A stretch of 64,000 bases of DNA from Kribbella sindirgiensis (GCF_004331435.1 NZ_SJKA01000007.1:186001-250000); one strand, 5' to 3'. Positions 1 through 9,314 are shown, counted from the first letter of the stretch. Notes: generated by a model not told the origin, from the letters alone. Translations and numbers: made by a program.

Positions 1-1
1 A

Positions 2-1420
2 AAGGTCCCGACGACCGTGCCGGTCGCCGACTTGGAGTTCGCCGAACAAGAACTGGTCCGCCTCGCCCGCCACCTGGCCCCCGCCGATCTGCGCAAGGCC
101 GCCGAGCAGTCTCGCGACATCCTCGACACCGACGGCCCCGAACCCGACGAACACAAAGCCGCCGCCCGCGAAACCCTCACCCTCAAAACCGCCGACCACG
201 GCGTGAGGTTCACCGGTTACCTGGCCAACGAGAACGCCGAACTGTTCCGCACCCTGATCACCACCGGCGCCCGCCCGCACAAGACCGTCGATGGTGAGCG
301 TGATCCGCGCTCTCGTGAGAAGCGCCAAGCCGACGCCCTCGCCACCACGCTAACCCTGGCCGCGACGGCCCTCGACGCAGGCACCCCGTCTCCCACGATG
401 CCGCGCCCTACCAGCAAGCCAGCCAGCTCCACGGAGACCAGCACGCCGGAGACCGGCTCCACGGAGGATGACTCCGCAGGGACTGGTTCTACGGCGTCAG
501 GCTCCGCGGAGGCCGGTTCACTGGCGACGGACCAACAGCCGGTTGTGGTCGCTGGCTCGGGTACTGGTTCGAGTGGGGATGTGGGTAGGGATGTGGTGCC
601 TGGGTTCGGGGCGAAGGCGAACCTCACCGTCACCATCGACTTCCAGGACCTGAAGGCGGCCACCGCGGACGCGATCGGGCACACCGTCTACAGCAACGGA
701 CTGTCCGCAGCCACCATCCGCCGCCTGGCCTGCGACGCAGGCGTCATCCCGATCGTGCTCGGCTCCAACTCCGAGCCGCTGGACGTCGGCCGCCGCGAAC
801 GCCTCGTCACCAAGGCCATCCGCCGCGCCCTGAACACCCGCGACCACGGCTGCGTCGTCTGCGGAGCCCCACCGGTCATGTGCGACGCCCATCACCTCAT
901 CTCCTGGATCGACGGCGGCGAAACCAAGGTCGAGAACCTCGTGCTCTTGTGCCGCCGCGACCACACCGACCTGCACCACGGCCACTGGACCATCACCATC
1001 ACCAACGGCCAAGTCCACGTCACCAGACCCACCTGGGCAGACCCACCACCCCGTCCACACAAACCACCAACCGACCCACCCCGGGCACACAAGCCACCGG
1101 GTCAACGCCCCATGCCAATGGTTCCACTGGACGAAGCGCCCCGGGTGCACGAGCCGGGTAAACGCCTCACGCCCTCGGGCCTACCGGACGGCGGCATCAC
1201 GTCCACCGGAAATCCGGGACGTCGAATCTCAACCCCAGCAGACGATCCGTGGGGTGAGACCGACGCGCCCGCCGTACCGGCAGCCGGCGCATCGGGTGTC
1301 AGATCGAGCCGCTGGCAGGCCGACGAGTCGACGCGCGCGGAAGCGGCCCGGTTCGCGGTTTGGGGTGAGCGTGCACCGAACGACTCCGACACCGGCCCGC
1401 CCTCCTTCGCCACGATCTGA
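2..1420 (+). CDS. DUF222/13E12-repeat HNH endonuclease-like protein, 5' end outside window
   Basis: The reading frame is open from the window edge, so the N-terminus is missing; the first start codon inside is a GTG at 17. A helical DUF222-like region comes first, followed by a low-complexity Ser/Thr/Gly/Glu stretch (about 390-600) and an HNH nuclease module at about 838-990. The module shows CVVCG, DAHHL, NLVLLCRRDH and LHHG, which supply the zinc cysteines and the catalytic histidine. A Pro-rich tail with PHKPP and AHKPP follows. Such proteins are multicopy in Kribbella-like actinomycetes and are often linked to mobile DNA, but their substrate is unknown. The 3' end is duplicated just downstream. 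The family call is firm and the biological role is not. Confidence 0.85.
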   Translation, partial: KVPTTVPVADLEFAEQELVRLARHLAPADLRKAAEQSRDILDTDGPEPDEHKAAARETLTLKTADHGVRFTGYLANENAELFRTLITTGARPHKTVDGERDPRSREKRQADALATTLTLAATALDAGTPSPTMPRPTSKPASSTETSTPETGSTEDDSAGTGSTASGSAEAGSLATDQQPVVVAGSGTGSSGDVGRDVVPGFGAKANLTVTIDFQDLKAATADAIGHTVYSNGLSAATIRRLACDAGVIPIVLGSNSEPLDVGRRERLVTKAIRRALNTRDHGCVVCGAPPVMCDAHHLISWIDGGETKVENLVLLCRRDHTDLHHGHWTITITNGQVHVTRPTWADPPPRPHKPPTDPPRAHKPPGQRPMPMVPLDEAPRVHEPGKRLTPSGLPDGGITSTGNPGRRISTPADDPWGETDAPAVPAAGASGVRSSRWQADESTRAEAARFAVWGERAPNDSDTGPPSFATI

Positions 1421-1716
1421 CTCATCGGGCCTGCACGAGCTGCGGGCAGCCCGTCAGCCTCGCCGCGCATGCCTCTGTCCGCACGGCACCCGGACGGCGG
1501 ACCCACGCCCACAGGCAACCCAAGGCCCCAAGTCTCAACCCCACAAGACGATCCGTGGGGTGGTACCGCGGTGCCCGCAGTTGCTGCGTCGGGTGTGAGG
1601 CCGAGCCGTTGGCGCGCCGATGAGTTCACGCGCGCGCAAGCGGCCCGGTGGCGGTCTGGGGCGACCGCGCCACTGACGAGTGCGACACCGACCCACCGTC
1701 CTTCGCCACGATCTGA
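1185..1716 (+). repeat. Degenerate tandem copy of the 3' end of the HNH gene
   Basis: Bases of about 1185-1420 (the last 75-80 codons of the HNH gene) recur at about 1491-1716. Shared landmarks are GACGATCCGTGGGGTG at 1241 and 1547, and CTTCGCCACGATCTGA at 1405 and 1701. The offset falls from 306 to 296, so the copies differ by small indels. The second copy keeps the sense of PDDPWG..., SGVR.SRW.ADE.TRA.AAR but has no start or nuclease module, and its frame breaks before the matching stop. It looks like a decayed duplication or the scar of recombination between two family members. Nothing else is coded between 1421 and 1768. Confidence 0.75.
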
Positions 1717-1768
1717 TCCCACCGGATCTGCGCGATCCTTGGCCTGCCGCAGATGTCACGCGAGCCTG

Positions 1769-2230
1769 TCAGTTGCTGAGCACCCCGCGGAGGCGATCGA
1801 TGTAGGGAGCTCGTTGGTCGGGAGTTGCGCGGGTTTCGAGGTGGCGGGTGTTGTAGAGGTTGTCGTTGGGATAGCGGGGGAAGACGTGCACGTGGTAGTG
1901 CCAGGCGTCTTGGTAGCCGGCGGGTTCGTTGTGCTGGCGGGTGGAGATGCCTTCGCAGTTGTAGGTGCTGCGGATGGCGATCGCGACTTCTCGTACGACG
2001 TCGTGGACGGCGTGCCCGGCCGCGGGTGGTAGGTCGTAGAGGTTCTCGTGGTGATCGGTGGGGACGACCAGGACGTGGCCTTGGTTGTTGGGCCACCAGC
2101 GGGAGGCTACGAAGGCGAGTGCGTGCTCACGGCGCAGCACGATGTCGTGCTGCGCCGTGAGGTGGTCCTCGCCGCCGGCGGCCAGTCGGCAGAACGGGCA
2201 GTCGTAGCCGTCGGGTGCATGGTTGAACAT
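1769..2230 (-). CDS. HIT family nucleotide hydrolase/transferase
   Basis: A 153-residue protein with an N-terminal CPFC zinc-type pair (Cys11, Cys14) and the histidine triad H111-Y-H113-V-H115-V-F near the end, preceded by QHNEPAG. HIT enzymes cleave or transfer nucleoside monophosphates from dinucleotides or adenylated substrates in the cytoplasm. The ATG at 2230 was chosen because it precedes the conserved N-terminus and lies 2 nt after the stop of the GH95-like gene, so it is probably translated by coupling from the last position of that operon. No strong Shine-Dalgarno sequence was seen. The specific substrate cannot be told; the family call is firm. A longer in-frame extension upstream is antisense-like and rejected. 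Confidence 0.88.
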   Translation of the reverse strand: MFNHAPDGYDCPFCRLAAGGEDHLTAQHDIVLRREHALAFVASRWWPNNQGHVLVVPTDHHENLYDLPPAAGHAVHDVVREVAIAIRSTYNCEGISTRQHNEPAGYQDAWHYHVHVFPRYPNDNLYNTRHLETRATPDQRAPYIDRLRGVLSN

Positions 2231-2232
2231 GC

Positions 2233-4983
2233 TCAGCGTGGTACCACAAACGTGATGTACGTGGAGTTCCCCTTGCCGGCCACGCCGGAGTTCGGGCCGA
2301 GGGACAGCTGCCCGGCGGGTACGTCGCGCTTGAAGAGGATCAGGCGCTGGTCCGTCGTGCCTACGGTTTCGCCGGTGCGAGTGAACGAGGACAGCCACGA
2401 CGGCCACCACACGTTCTCGCCGCGGGGATCGAAGGCGACGTACACGGTTGCCGGCCGGGTCACATTGAGTGTCAGGTAGTCGGCTGGTGTGGTCGCCTTG
2501 GAGTCGTCGTTGGAGCCCGGTACCAGCGCCTGCCCGTTCAACGCCCCAGGCAGCTCAGTGACCGTGTAGCTGCGGTCCACATAGATCGGCGCACCTACCT
2601 GAGCCTTCACGAGATTGGACAGCTTCTCCGGCGCCACGACAGATACGAGAGAGCTGACCAGCGGCGGTTCGCTCCGCGTGACGCCCAGCACCCGGTTGCC
2701 AACTGTCTTGACGGCAGAAGCGGGCTGACCGGTCAGTGGGGCGAAGGTGAACGACGACAGCGGTGCGGCGACACGTTCAAGCGTGTACGACGCACCAGGA
2801 TCTGTCCGCAGGCTGACGACGTCGGCCGAGGTGCCACCGACGACAGCCTTCCCGTGGGAGTCGAGCACCCGGACCTGCTGGCCCGACCACGGGTTGCGGA
2901 GCCTCAGTGTGTCTCGGCTGCCGGCCTGGATGCCGACAACGTTCGGTACGCCGTCGTGGACCTCAGTGCTGATCCGGTGCCCGCCCTGGATCTGCACCGA
3001 CCCTGCGACGTCCCACTCGCGCGGCCACGCGGGTGCGACGTGCACAGTCCCGTCGTACGACTGGACGAGTGCTTCCTGCAGGCCGGTGGTCAGTACGCCG
3101 CCCCACTCGTTGTAGAAGCTGCGGTTCCGGACTGCTTCCTGGCCGGTGCGGTGGACGGTGAAGCCGTTCGGGTAGATCTGGAAGTCCGCGATGCCCTTCA
3201 GCAGCAGGCGTTTCACCTCGTCCGAGAGGCCGAGCCGCGCGGCCCAGGTGGAGTCCATGCCCCAGTCCTTGTCCTGTGGATAGACACGCTGCCGATAGGT
3301 TGCCTGCATCAACTCGGAGGTCTCGTCGAACACGCCCCACGGCCAGAGCGCCTCCATCTCCGGGTTCTGCGTGTTGTGCGACTCCTCGTCGGTACCGGAC
3401 CATGCCAGCACCTCCTCACCGCCACGCTGTACGGTCCGGAACGGCGGCAGCTTGCTGACCGCGTCCCGCAGCTGCTTGGCCAGCGATGCGTCGCCGTGTG
3501 ACACAGCCAGATCGGCAACCAGCGGGAAGATGACCCGCATCGCCGCCATATCGGGCACCGGGTCGCTGGTGTCCCACTGCACCTCCAGAGCGTTCACGTG
3601 CTCCAGGTGCAGGTACCCGTCGGCGCCAGTGGTCATGGCGGACAAGTAGAACCGCGCCACGTCCCGCATCAGCGGGTAGCTCCGGTTCAGCAGGGCCGTG
3701 TCTCCGGTGTACCGGTACTGCTGCCAGATGTTGTTCACCAGCTCCGGCCCACTGGTCAGGATCCGCCGTGTCCAGCTGGGCTCCTGGATGTTGTCGCAGC
3801 CGTCACCAGTGCCGTCGTACCGCATGAACTCCGGCAGGCAGAGTCCTTCGCCGCCGATCCAGTGTGTTCGCGTCCATTCGCGCATCAGCTCGGCACGGTC
3901 CAGGTAGAACTTGAAGTACGGCGAGTTGAGCTCGCCGATGCCCGCGCCGAGGTTCGCGGACACCAGCATCCGCAGGTTGAAGTGCCAGTACGAGTCCTGG
4001 GCCCAGTCCGCCTGATCTCCCGCGGACGAGAACATCCGCACCACCGCACCGTGCGTGCTCGGTACGTCGCCGCGCATCGACGCGGCCATCGTGTACAGCT
4101 GCAGCGTCCGGAGGTTCTCGACGTACTCACCGGACCCGTCCGCCGACGTGATCCGCATCGGCGTCGCCTTCTCCCAGAACGCGTGCCACCAGGCGAGGTG
4201 GTGACTGGGAGACTCGACGACGGCACGTCGCGCGGCTGTCCGCAGTTCTCCACCGCGGTACGACGGTACGCCGACGACGAGCCGGAAACTGCCGTCCGCA
4301 CGAGGACGGAACGTCAGGCGCACCGTCAGCGGGTCGACCACCGACGCGGTGACGCCTTGGGCCTGTGCTGTCAGCGCAGCCACCGCACCGGTGATGCTGC
4401 CGGAGGCCTCGTCGTGGAACGTCTCCGCCAGAGCAGCGATCCCACCAGCCGCACTGACCGCCGGCGTCCGACCTGCCCACAGCTTCAGGTCAGCGGTCTG
4501 CGTCAGCGAAGGATCCGCACCCGTCACCTCCAGAACGAACTGATCCGCGTCAGCCCGCACATACGAGCGCGCTGTGAGACCGCCACCGCTCTGCACCACC
4601 TGACCGTCGTACAGCGACAGCCGCCCGCTGTAGTCGTCAGCACGCATCAGCGAGTCCAGACCGGGTACGACGAGACGCCCGGCGGACTTGAGGTCCGGGA
4701 ACGTGTCCACGCGGTTGAGCTGTGCGCTGTAACCCTTCTCGGCCCAGACCGAGGCGCCGAGCACACCGTTCCCCAGCGGCATCGCCTGGTACGAGCGCCA
4801 CGCAGGACCCTCCTGGACGAGGTCAGACCGCGACACCAGCCCTGCAGTGTCGCCCTGCAGCGCACCGCCGCGCCAGGCGGTCGTTGCTTGCTCAGAAGGC
4901 GTACTACTGGCGGCTGGAACGGAGGCGGCACCAACGGTGAGCAGTGCGGCCAGCAACGGCATCGTCAAGCGAAGAGAAGTCAC
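2233..4983 (-). CDS. Secreted GH95-like glycoside hydrolase (fucosidase-related)
   Basis: A protein of 916 residues starting at a GTG whose GTGA overlaps the stop of the GH95 gene by 4 bp. A hydrophobic signal peptide (residues about 5-25, ending in PAASS) sends it out of the cell. The region MPLGNGVLGASVW...LNRVDTF resembles the N-terminal beta-sandwich of GH95 enzymes, and an (alpha/alpha)6-type core follows with WAQDSYWHFN, WIGGEGLCLPEF, QYRYTGD and ALWPWGVF. The last ~140 residues (from about APEKLSNL) look like a separate beta domain that could bind carbohydrate. It probably removes deoxy or acidic sugars from plant polysaccharide side chains. Catalytic residues are less clear than in the neighbour, so specificity is open. 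Confidence 0.72.
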   Translation of the reverse strand: MTSLRLTMPLLAALLTVGAASVPAASSTPSEQATTAWRGGALQGDTAGLVSRSDLVQEGPAWRSYQAMPLGNGVLGASVWAEKGYSAQLNRVDTFPDLKSAGRLVVPGLDSLMRADDYSGRLSLYDGQVVQSGGGLTARSYVRADADQFVLEVTGADPSLTQTADLKLWAGRTPAVSAAGGIAALAETFHDEASGSITGAVAALTAQAQGVTASVVDPLTVRLTFRPRADGSFRLVVGVPSYRGGELRTAARRAVVESPSHHLAWWHAFWEKATPMRITSADGSGEYVENLRTLQLYTMAASMRGDVPSTHGAVVRMFSSAGDQADWAQDSYWHFNLRMLVSANLGAGIGELNSPYFKFYLDRAELMREWTRTHWIGGEGLCLPEFMRYDGTGDGCDNIQEPSWTRRILTSGPELVNNIWQQYRYTGDTALLNRSYPLMRDVARFYLSAMTTGADGYLHLEHVNALEVQWDTSDPVPDMAAMRVIFPLVADLAVSHGDASLAKQLRDAVSKLPPFRTVQRGGEEVLAWSGTDEESHNTQNPEMEALWPWGVFDETSELMQATYRQRVYPQDKDWGMDSTWAARLGLSDEVKRLLLKGIADFQIYPNGFTVHRTGQEAVRNRSFYNEWGGVLTTGLQEALVQSYDGTVHVAPAWPREWDVAGSVQIQGGHRISTEVHDGVPNVVGIQAGSRDTLRLRNPWSGQQVRVLDSHGKAVVGGTSADVVSLRTDPGASYTLERVAAPLSSFTFAPLTGQPASAVKTVGNRVLGVTRSEPPLVSSLVSVVAPEKLSNLVKAQVGAPIYVDRSYTVTELPGALNGQALVPGSNDDSKATTPADYLTLNVTRPATVYVAFDPRGENVWWPSWLSSFTRTGETVGTTDQRLILFKRDVPAGQLSLGPNSGVAGKGNSTYITFVVPR

Positions 4984-7415
4984 GGGCGCACCTCGATGAA
5001 GTAGTCGACACCACGGCGAGTACGGAACTCGACGACGCCGTCCTCCGGGCGGGCGAACGCCACCGGGCCGATGGACGACTTCACGTCCACCAAAGCGCCG
5101 GTCCGCAACCGCAGCCGGTTTCCGAGCAGCGAGCGGATCTTTGCCTGGGTCAACTTCCCGTCGGACCAGGAGAACTCGAGGTCGAAGCCGCCGCGGGCAC
5201 GCATGCCCTGCACGCTCCCGGTCGGGAACGCGGTCGGCAGACAGGGGAGCAACGCGACCTCGCCGGAGTGGCTCTGCATGATCATCTCGGTGAGCCCGGA
5301 GACGCCGCCGAAGTTCCCGTCGATCTGGAACGGCGGGTGCAGGTCGAACATGTTCGGCGCGGTACGGCCAGGAGCCAGCAGTTGGGTCAGGTGCTTGTAC
5401 GTGTTGTCCGGCTCGAGCAGCCGGGCGCGGAGGTTGAGTTTCCAGGCCAGTGACCATCCCGCGGTCACGGCCGGGCCCCGCAGCTCCAGCGACTTACGGG
5501 CCGCGTCGGCGAGTTCCGGCGTACTGCGTGGGGTCACCTGGTCGCTCGGGAACACGGCCCACAGGTGTGAGACATGTCGACTCGTCTCCAGGGCGGCCTC
5601 CTCCCAGTCGATCAGCCACTCCTGGAGCTGGCCGAGGTACCCGATCTGGAGCGGTGCCAGCTTCGACCGCGCGTCCGCGGCGGCTGCAGCCATTCCGCTA
5701 TCGACACCGAGCAGCGCGGCGGCCTGGCCGAAGACCTTGAACAGGTCGTGCAGGATCTCGGTGTCCATCGTCGGGCCGGCACAGATGCTTACACCCTCGT
5801 TGTCGTAGTCGTGGTGCTTGACCTCGGGGGAGTGCGACGGGCTGGTCACCAGCCACCCCGTCTTCGCGTCGGTCTGCAGCTGGTCGAGGAAGAACTCCAC
5901 CGAGCCACGCAGGACCGGGTAGTACTTCCGCAGCATCTCCAGGTCGCCCGTGTACTCGTAACGCTCCCAGAACAGCAGCGACAGCCACGCACCGCCGGTC
6001 GGCCAGACCCCGTAGTACGCGAAGTCGACCGGTGCGGTCCCTCGCCACCCGTCCGTGTTGTGGTGCGCTACCCAGCCAGGTGCGTCGTACATGGTGGCCG
6101 CGGTACGTGCTCCGGACTCGGACAGCTCGCCGATCATCTGGAACATCGGGTCCCAGCACTCCGCGAGGTTGGCCGGACCGGCCGGCCAGTAGTTCATCTC
6201 GGCGTTGATGTTGAGCGTGAACTTCGACTGCCACTCGGGCAGCATCTTGTAGCTCCAGATGCCCTGCAGGTTCGCGGGCTGGCCGGGCGTACGGGAGCAC
6301 GAGATCAGCAGGTACCGGCCGAACTGGTAGTACAGCGCGGCCAGCTGCGGGTCACCGCCGTTGCGGAACGCCGTGATGCGCTGGTCGGTCGGCAGCGCGA
6401 TCGAGTCCGACGTACCGAGGTCCAGATCGAGGCGGCCGAAGAGTCGCTGGTAGTCCTCCACGTGCTGGTGCCGCAGCGCGCCGTACGCCGGGCGTCCGAT
6501 CGCGGCGAGTGGTGCTACGGCGCGAGCGACCTGGTCCGCGCTGACGTCGAGGTAGTTGCGGTAGCTGGTGCCGACCGAGAACAGCAGCGTGACCTGGTCG
6601 GCGTCCGCGACCGAGAGCTTGCCGTCAGCAACCGTAGTGGAACCGCCTTCGGTAAAAGCCCGCAGCAGCGCGCAGAACTTGACCGAACCGGTCAGCCCTT
6701 CGGCGTCACCGCTGACGCCGTTGAGCGCCAGCGTCTGCTTGTCGTACGCCGCAGGGGTCGCGGCCTGCTCCGTGCTGTACGTCGCGTCGAACGTGAGCGC
6801 ACCGCGCTGGCTGGCCGTCAGCCGCATCACCAGCACCTGCGCGGGGTGGCTGACGAACACCTCCCGCGTGTACCGCACGCCAGCGTGCTCGTAGCTGACC
6901 GACGTGATCGCCGTCGTCAGGTCGAGCTCCCGCCGGTACGCCGTGACCGCGGTCGCGTCGATGCCCGGAAACGCCAGCGAGAGGTAGCCGACCGGCTGGT
7001 ACTGCATCTGTTCGGTCGGACGGCCCATGAAGTGCTCGTCGGCGAGGTTCTGCGCGTCGAGGTACTTCTCCTCGGCGATCAGCCGGCGGATCTCCGGCAG
7101 GACGTCCTTGCCGATCGGGTCGTCGTACTGGTGCGGACCGCCGGCCCAGATCGAGTCCTCGTTCAGCTGCAGCTGCTCGGTCGCGGTGCCGCCGTACACC
7201 ATGGCGCCGAGGCGTCCGTTGCCGATGGCAAGTGCCTGGAGCCACTCGGTGGCGGGTTGGGTGTACCAGAGCTTCAGAGGGTTGGTGTCGCTTCCCGGTA
7301 CGGGTACGGGTGCGGCTCCGGCGGTCAGGGGAGTGGTGAGGGAGCCGGCGACGACAGCTGTGCCGGCAGCGGCGCCGGCGGTCTTCAGGACCTGCCGGCG
7401 GGTGTATTCGGACAT
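4980..7415 (-). CDS. GH95 family alpha-L-fucosidase/alpha-L-galactosidase, Tat-exported
   Basis: An 811-residue protein that starts at the ATG at 7415 behind GGGAG. The N-terminus has a twin-arginine signal (YTRRQVLK followed by an Ala/Gly-rich core to about residue 35), so the folded enzyme is exported. GH95 landmarks are all present: LAIGNGRLGAMVYGG and LNEDSIWAGGP early, then NLQGIW, the NIN of LNINAEMNYWP, TSPSHSPE, GPTMDTEI, and HPPFQIDGNFGG near the end. In characterised GH95 enzymes the Asn pair, a Glu and an Asp in these motifs form the inverting active site. The family releases terminal alpha-1,2-L-fucose or L-galactose. The start overlaps the amidohydrolase gene by 31 bp, which implies coupled expression. 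Confidence 0.92.
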   Translation of the reverse strand: MSEYTRRQVLKTAGAAAGTAVVAGSLTTPLTAGAAPVPVPGSDTNPLKLWYTQPATEWLQALAIGNGRLGAMVYGGTATEQLQLNEDSIWAGGPHQYDDPIGKDVLPEIRRLIAEEKYLDAQNLADEHFMGRPTEQMQYQPVGYLSLAFPGIDATAVTAYRRELDLTTAITSVSYEHAGVRYTREVFVSHPAQVLVMRLTASQRGALTFDATYSTEQAATPAAYDKQTLALNGVSGDAEGLTGSVKFCALLRAFTEGGSTTVADGKLSVADADQVTLLFSVGTSYRNYLDVSADQVARAVAPLAAIGRPAYGALRHQHVEDYQRLFGRLDLDLGTSDSIALPTDQRITAFRNGGDPQLAALYYQFGRYLLISCSRTPGQPANLQGIWSYKMLPEWQSKFTLNINAEMNYWPAGPANLAECWDPMFQMIGELSESGARTAATMYDAPGWVAHHNTDGWRGTAPVDFAYYGVWPTGGAWLSLLFWERYEYTGDLEMLRKYYPVLRGSVEFFLDQLQTDAKTGWLVTSPSHSPEVKHHDYDNEGVSICAGPTMDTEILHDLFKVFGQAAALLGVDSGMAAAAADARSKLAPLQIGYLGQLQEWLIDWEEAALETSRHVSHLWAVFPSDQVTPRSTPELADAARKSLELRGPAVTAGWSLAWKLNLRARLLEPDNTYKHLTQLLAPGRTAPNMFDLHPPFQIDGNFGGVSGLTEMIMQSHSGEVALLPCLPTAFPTGSVQGMRARGGFDLEFSWSDGKLTQAKIRSLLGNRLRLRTGALVDVKSSIGPVAFARPEDGVVEFRTRRGVDYFIEVRP

Positions 7416-8179
7416 TGGGCGGTCTCCCTGGGGCGGTAGATGCGCTGGGCGGTGCCACGGAACACGTCGTTGTGCGTGGCGGGTGGCAGCAGTGCGGTGG
7501 TACGGCGGATCACCTCGGCGCGGGTGGCGGCCAGCGTGCACACCGGCCAGTCCGAGCCGAACAGGAGCCGTTCACTGCCGAAGAGTTCGAGGGCGACGTC
7601 GACCAGTGCGCGGAGGTCGTCGGTCGCGAGGTGGGCGGTGCCGGAGAGCTTGACGGTCACGTTCGGATGCTCGGCGAGGGCTCGCATTCCGGACCGCCAC
7701 TCGGGGGTCACGGTGGTCGGGTTGCCGAGGTGGTCGAGGACCAGACGGGCGTCCGGTACGGCGGACGCGAGGCGGGCGGCGCCGATCAGGGCGGAGGGGC
7801 GGAGCAGGAGGTCGATCGCGAGGCCGGCGTCGGCGGCGGCCCGCACGCCGCGCACGTGCGCGGGAGTTGTCAGCAGGTCGGGGTCGGTCTGGTCGGCGGG
7901 TGGGCTGCGCACGCCCACCAGTCGCGGGTCGTCCGGCAGCCGGTCGGGGAAGTCGAGCAGATCGAACCAGCCCACCACACCAACCACAGCCGGGTTCTGC
8001 CGAGCCAACGCCAGCAGATCGTCCACCTCACCCGGATCAGCATCCGCCTGCACCAGCACTAGCTCAGGAACGTCGGGCAGGTCGGAGAGGGTGAAGTCAC
8101 GCCGGAGGGGATGCCCCGCCGGAAGCCAGGGGAGGCGGCGGCGCGTCAGGTCCCAGACGTGCACGTGGGCATCAATCAT
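7385..8179 (-). CDS. Amidohydrolase, L-fuconolactonase-like (COG3618)
   Basis: A 264-residue TIM-barrel amidohydrolase of the COG3618 lactonase type. It begins MIDAHVHVWD (His5, His7) and ends with the metal-binding FGSDWPVC, with VKLSG and LDHLGN between. Known members hydrolyse sugar lactones such as L-fucono-1,5-lactone or 2-pyrone-4,6-dicarboxylate. It lies in an operon with a GH95 fucosidase, so hydrolysis of L-fuconolactone to L-fuconate in a non-phosphorylative fucose route is the best guess. No signal peptide is visible, so it is cytoplasmic. It overlaps the regulator gene by 8 bp and the GH95 gene by 31 bp. Substrate assignment is contextual. Confidence 0.85.
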   Translation of the reverse strand: MIDAHVHVWDLTRRRLPWLPAGHPLRRDFTLSDLPDVPELVLVQADADPGEVDDLLALARQNPAVVGVVGWFDLLDFPDRLPDDPRLVGVRSPPADQTDPDLLTTPAHVRGVRAAADAGLAIDLLLRPSALIGAARLASAVPDARLVLDHLGNPTTVTPEWRSGMRALAEHPNVTVKLSGTAHLATDDLRALVDVALELFGSERLLFGSDWPVCTLAATRAEVIRRTTALLPPATHNDVFRGTAQRIYRPRETAQCPNTPAGRS

Positions 8180-9314
8180 GGCGGCCGGCGGGTCTGGTGA
8201 TGGAGCTTTCGCCTCGGGCGTGGGCGGCGAAGAGGCGGGCTGAGTCTTCGGGGTCGGTGCCGGCCAGGACCTCGATCAGGTCCAGGTGGCGGCGGGCCAT
8301 CAGGCCCCAATCGCCGGCGTACATCGCGTTGGAAACCACCTGCAGGCTCCACAGCGCCGGCTCCAGCGTTCGCCACACGCGCAGGAGCATCGAGTTGCCG
8401 CTGGTTGCCAGCACCTGCCGGTGGAACCGCAGGTCGGCCTCACGGAACGCGCCGATGTCGTGGTGGCCGGCTGCCTCGATCATCCGCTGCACCTCGATCC
8501 GGAGCAGGTCGAGCTCCTCCGGCGGCGCGTGACCGGTCGCCCGGCGGGCCGCGGCGGACTCGAGCAGTACGCGGACCTCCCGCGCCTCCCGGGCCTCGAC
8601 TTGCGAGATCTCGGTGACGAAGTTCCCCAGCCGCGGCCGGTACGTGACCAGCCCCTCGTGCGCCAACCGCCGGACCGCTTCCCGGGCCGGGGTCTGGCTG
8701 GTGCCGAGCACCCGGGCGATCTCGGACTCGACCACCCGCATCCCGGGCGCGAGCTCGCCGGACAGTATCCAGCCGCGGATCGCCTCGTACACCCGGTCGG
8801 ACAGCAACTCTGTGTCACCGGCGAACAGCGGCGCCGGCGGGTTGGCGCCCACGACACCGAGTGAATTGGAGGCGCCGGCACCGGAGCGGTAGTGCTGGAC
8901 CTCCTCCCGGCGCCGCCGCGACACGGTCGACTGCGAGACGCCGTACGTCGCGGCCAGCTCGCGGGTTGACGGGCGATGTCCGGAATCGGCCATCGATGTG
9001 GCGGCCCCACTGATCGATGCGGCACCCAACTGCACCCGGTCGACCATCCGCGGCCGTCCGCTGCGCATCCCGTCGTCGAGGCCGGCCATGCCCATCCGGA
9101 GGAATCTCCGGCGCCACTTGCCGACCGTGCCCGGGGTGACCTCGAGCAGGTCCGCGACCGCCTTGTTCGAGCGTCCCTCGGCGCTGGCCAGCACGATCCG
9201 GGCCCGCAGTCGCATCGCGGCGCTGGTCCGCGAGGCGGCCGCGAGCTGGCTGAGCGCGGTCCGCTCGGCCACCGACAGGGTCAGCGGCGACTTCGGTCTT
9301 CCGGCATCGGGCAT
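8172..9314 (-). CDS. Fusion regulator: IS630-type helix-turn-helix region plus GntR/FCD
   Basis: A 380-residue protein with an unusual layout. Residues ~12-95 match the N-terminal helix-turn-helix of IS630-type transposases (LTLSVAERTAL, RARIVLASAEGRSNKAVA, VGKWRRRF, GLDDGMRSGRPR). Residues ~113-136 form a second such motif (RPSTRELAATYGVSQSTVSR). Residues ~168-233 are a GntR winged helix (DRVYEAIRGWILSGEL, SQTPAREAVRRLAHEGLVTYRP). Residues ~240-372 are an FCD ligand domain with candidate metal ligands D293, H298, H343 and H365. No transposase catalytic domain is present. It is first in a leftward operon with the lactonase and GH95 genes, so it probably senses a sugar acid and controls this locus. 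The ATG at 9314 is preferred to a TTG 36 nt upstream. Confidence 0.86.
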   Translation of the reverse strand: MPDAGRPKSPLTLSVAERTALSQLAAASRTSAAMRLRARIVLASAEGRSNKAVADLLEVTPGTVGKWRRRFLRMGMAGLDDGMRSGRPRMVDRVQLGAASISGAATSMADSGHRPSTRELAATYGVSQSTVSRRRREEVQHYRSGAGASNSLGVVGANPPAPLFAGDTELLSDRVYEAIRGWILSGELAPGMRVVESEIARVLGTSQTPAREAVRRLAHEGLVTYRPRLGNFVTEISQVEAREAREVRVLLESAAARRATGHAPPEELDLLRIEVQRMIEAAGHHDIGAFREADLRFHRQVLATSGNSMLLRVWRTLEPALWSLQVVSNAMYAGDWGLMARRHLDLIEVLAGTDPEDSARLFAAHARGESSITRPAGRHD

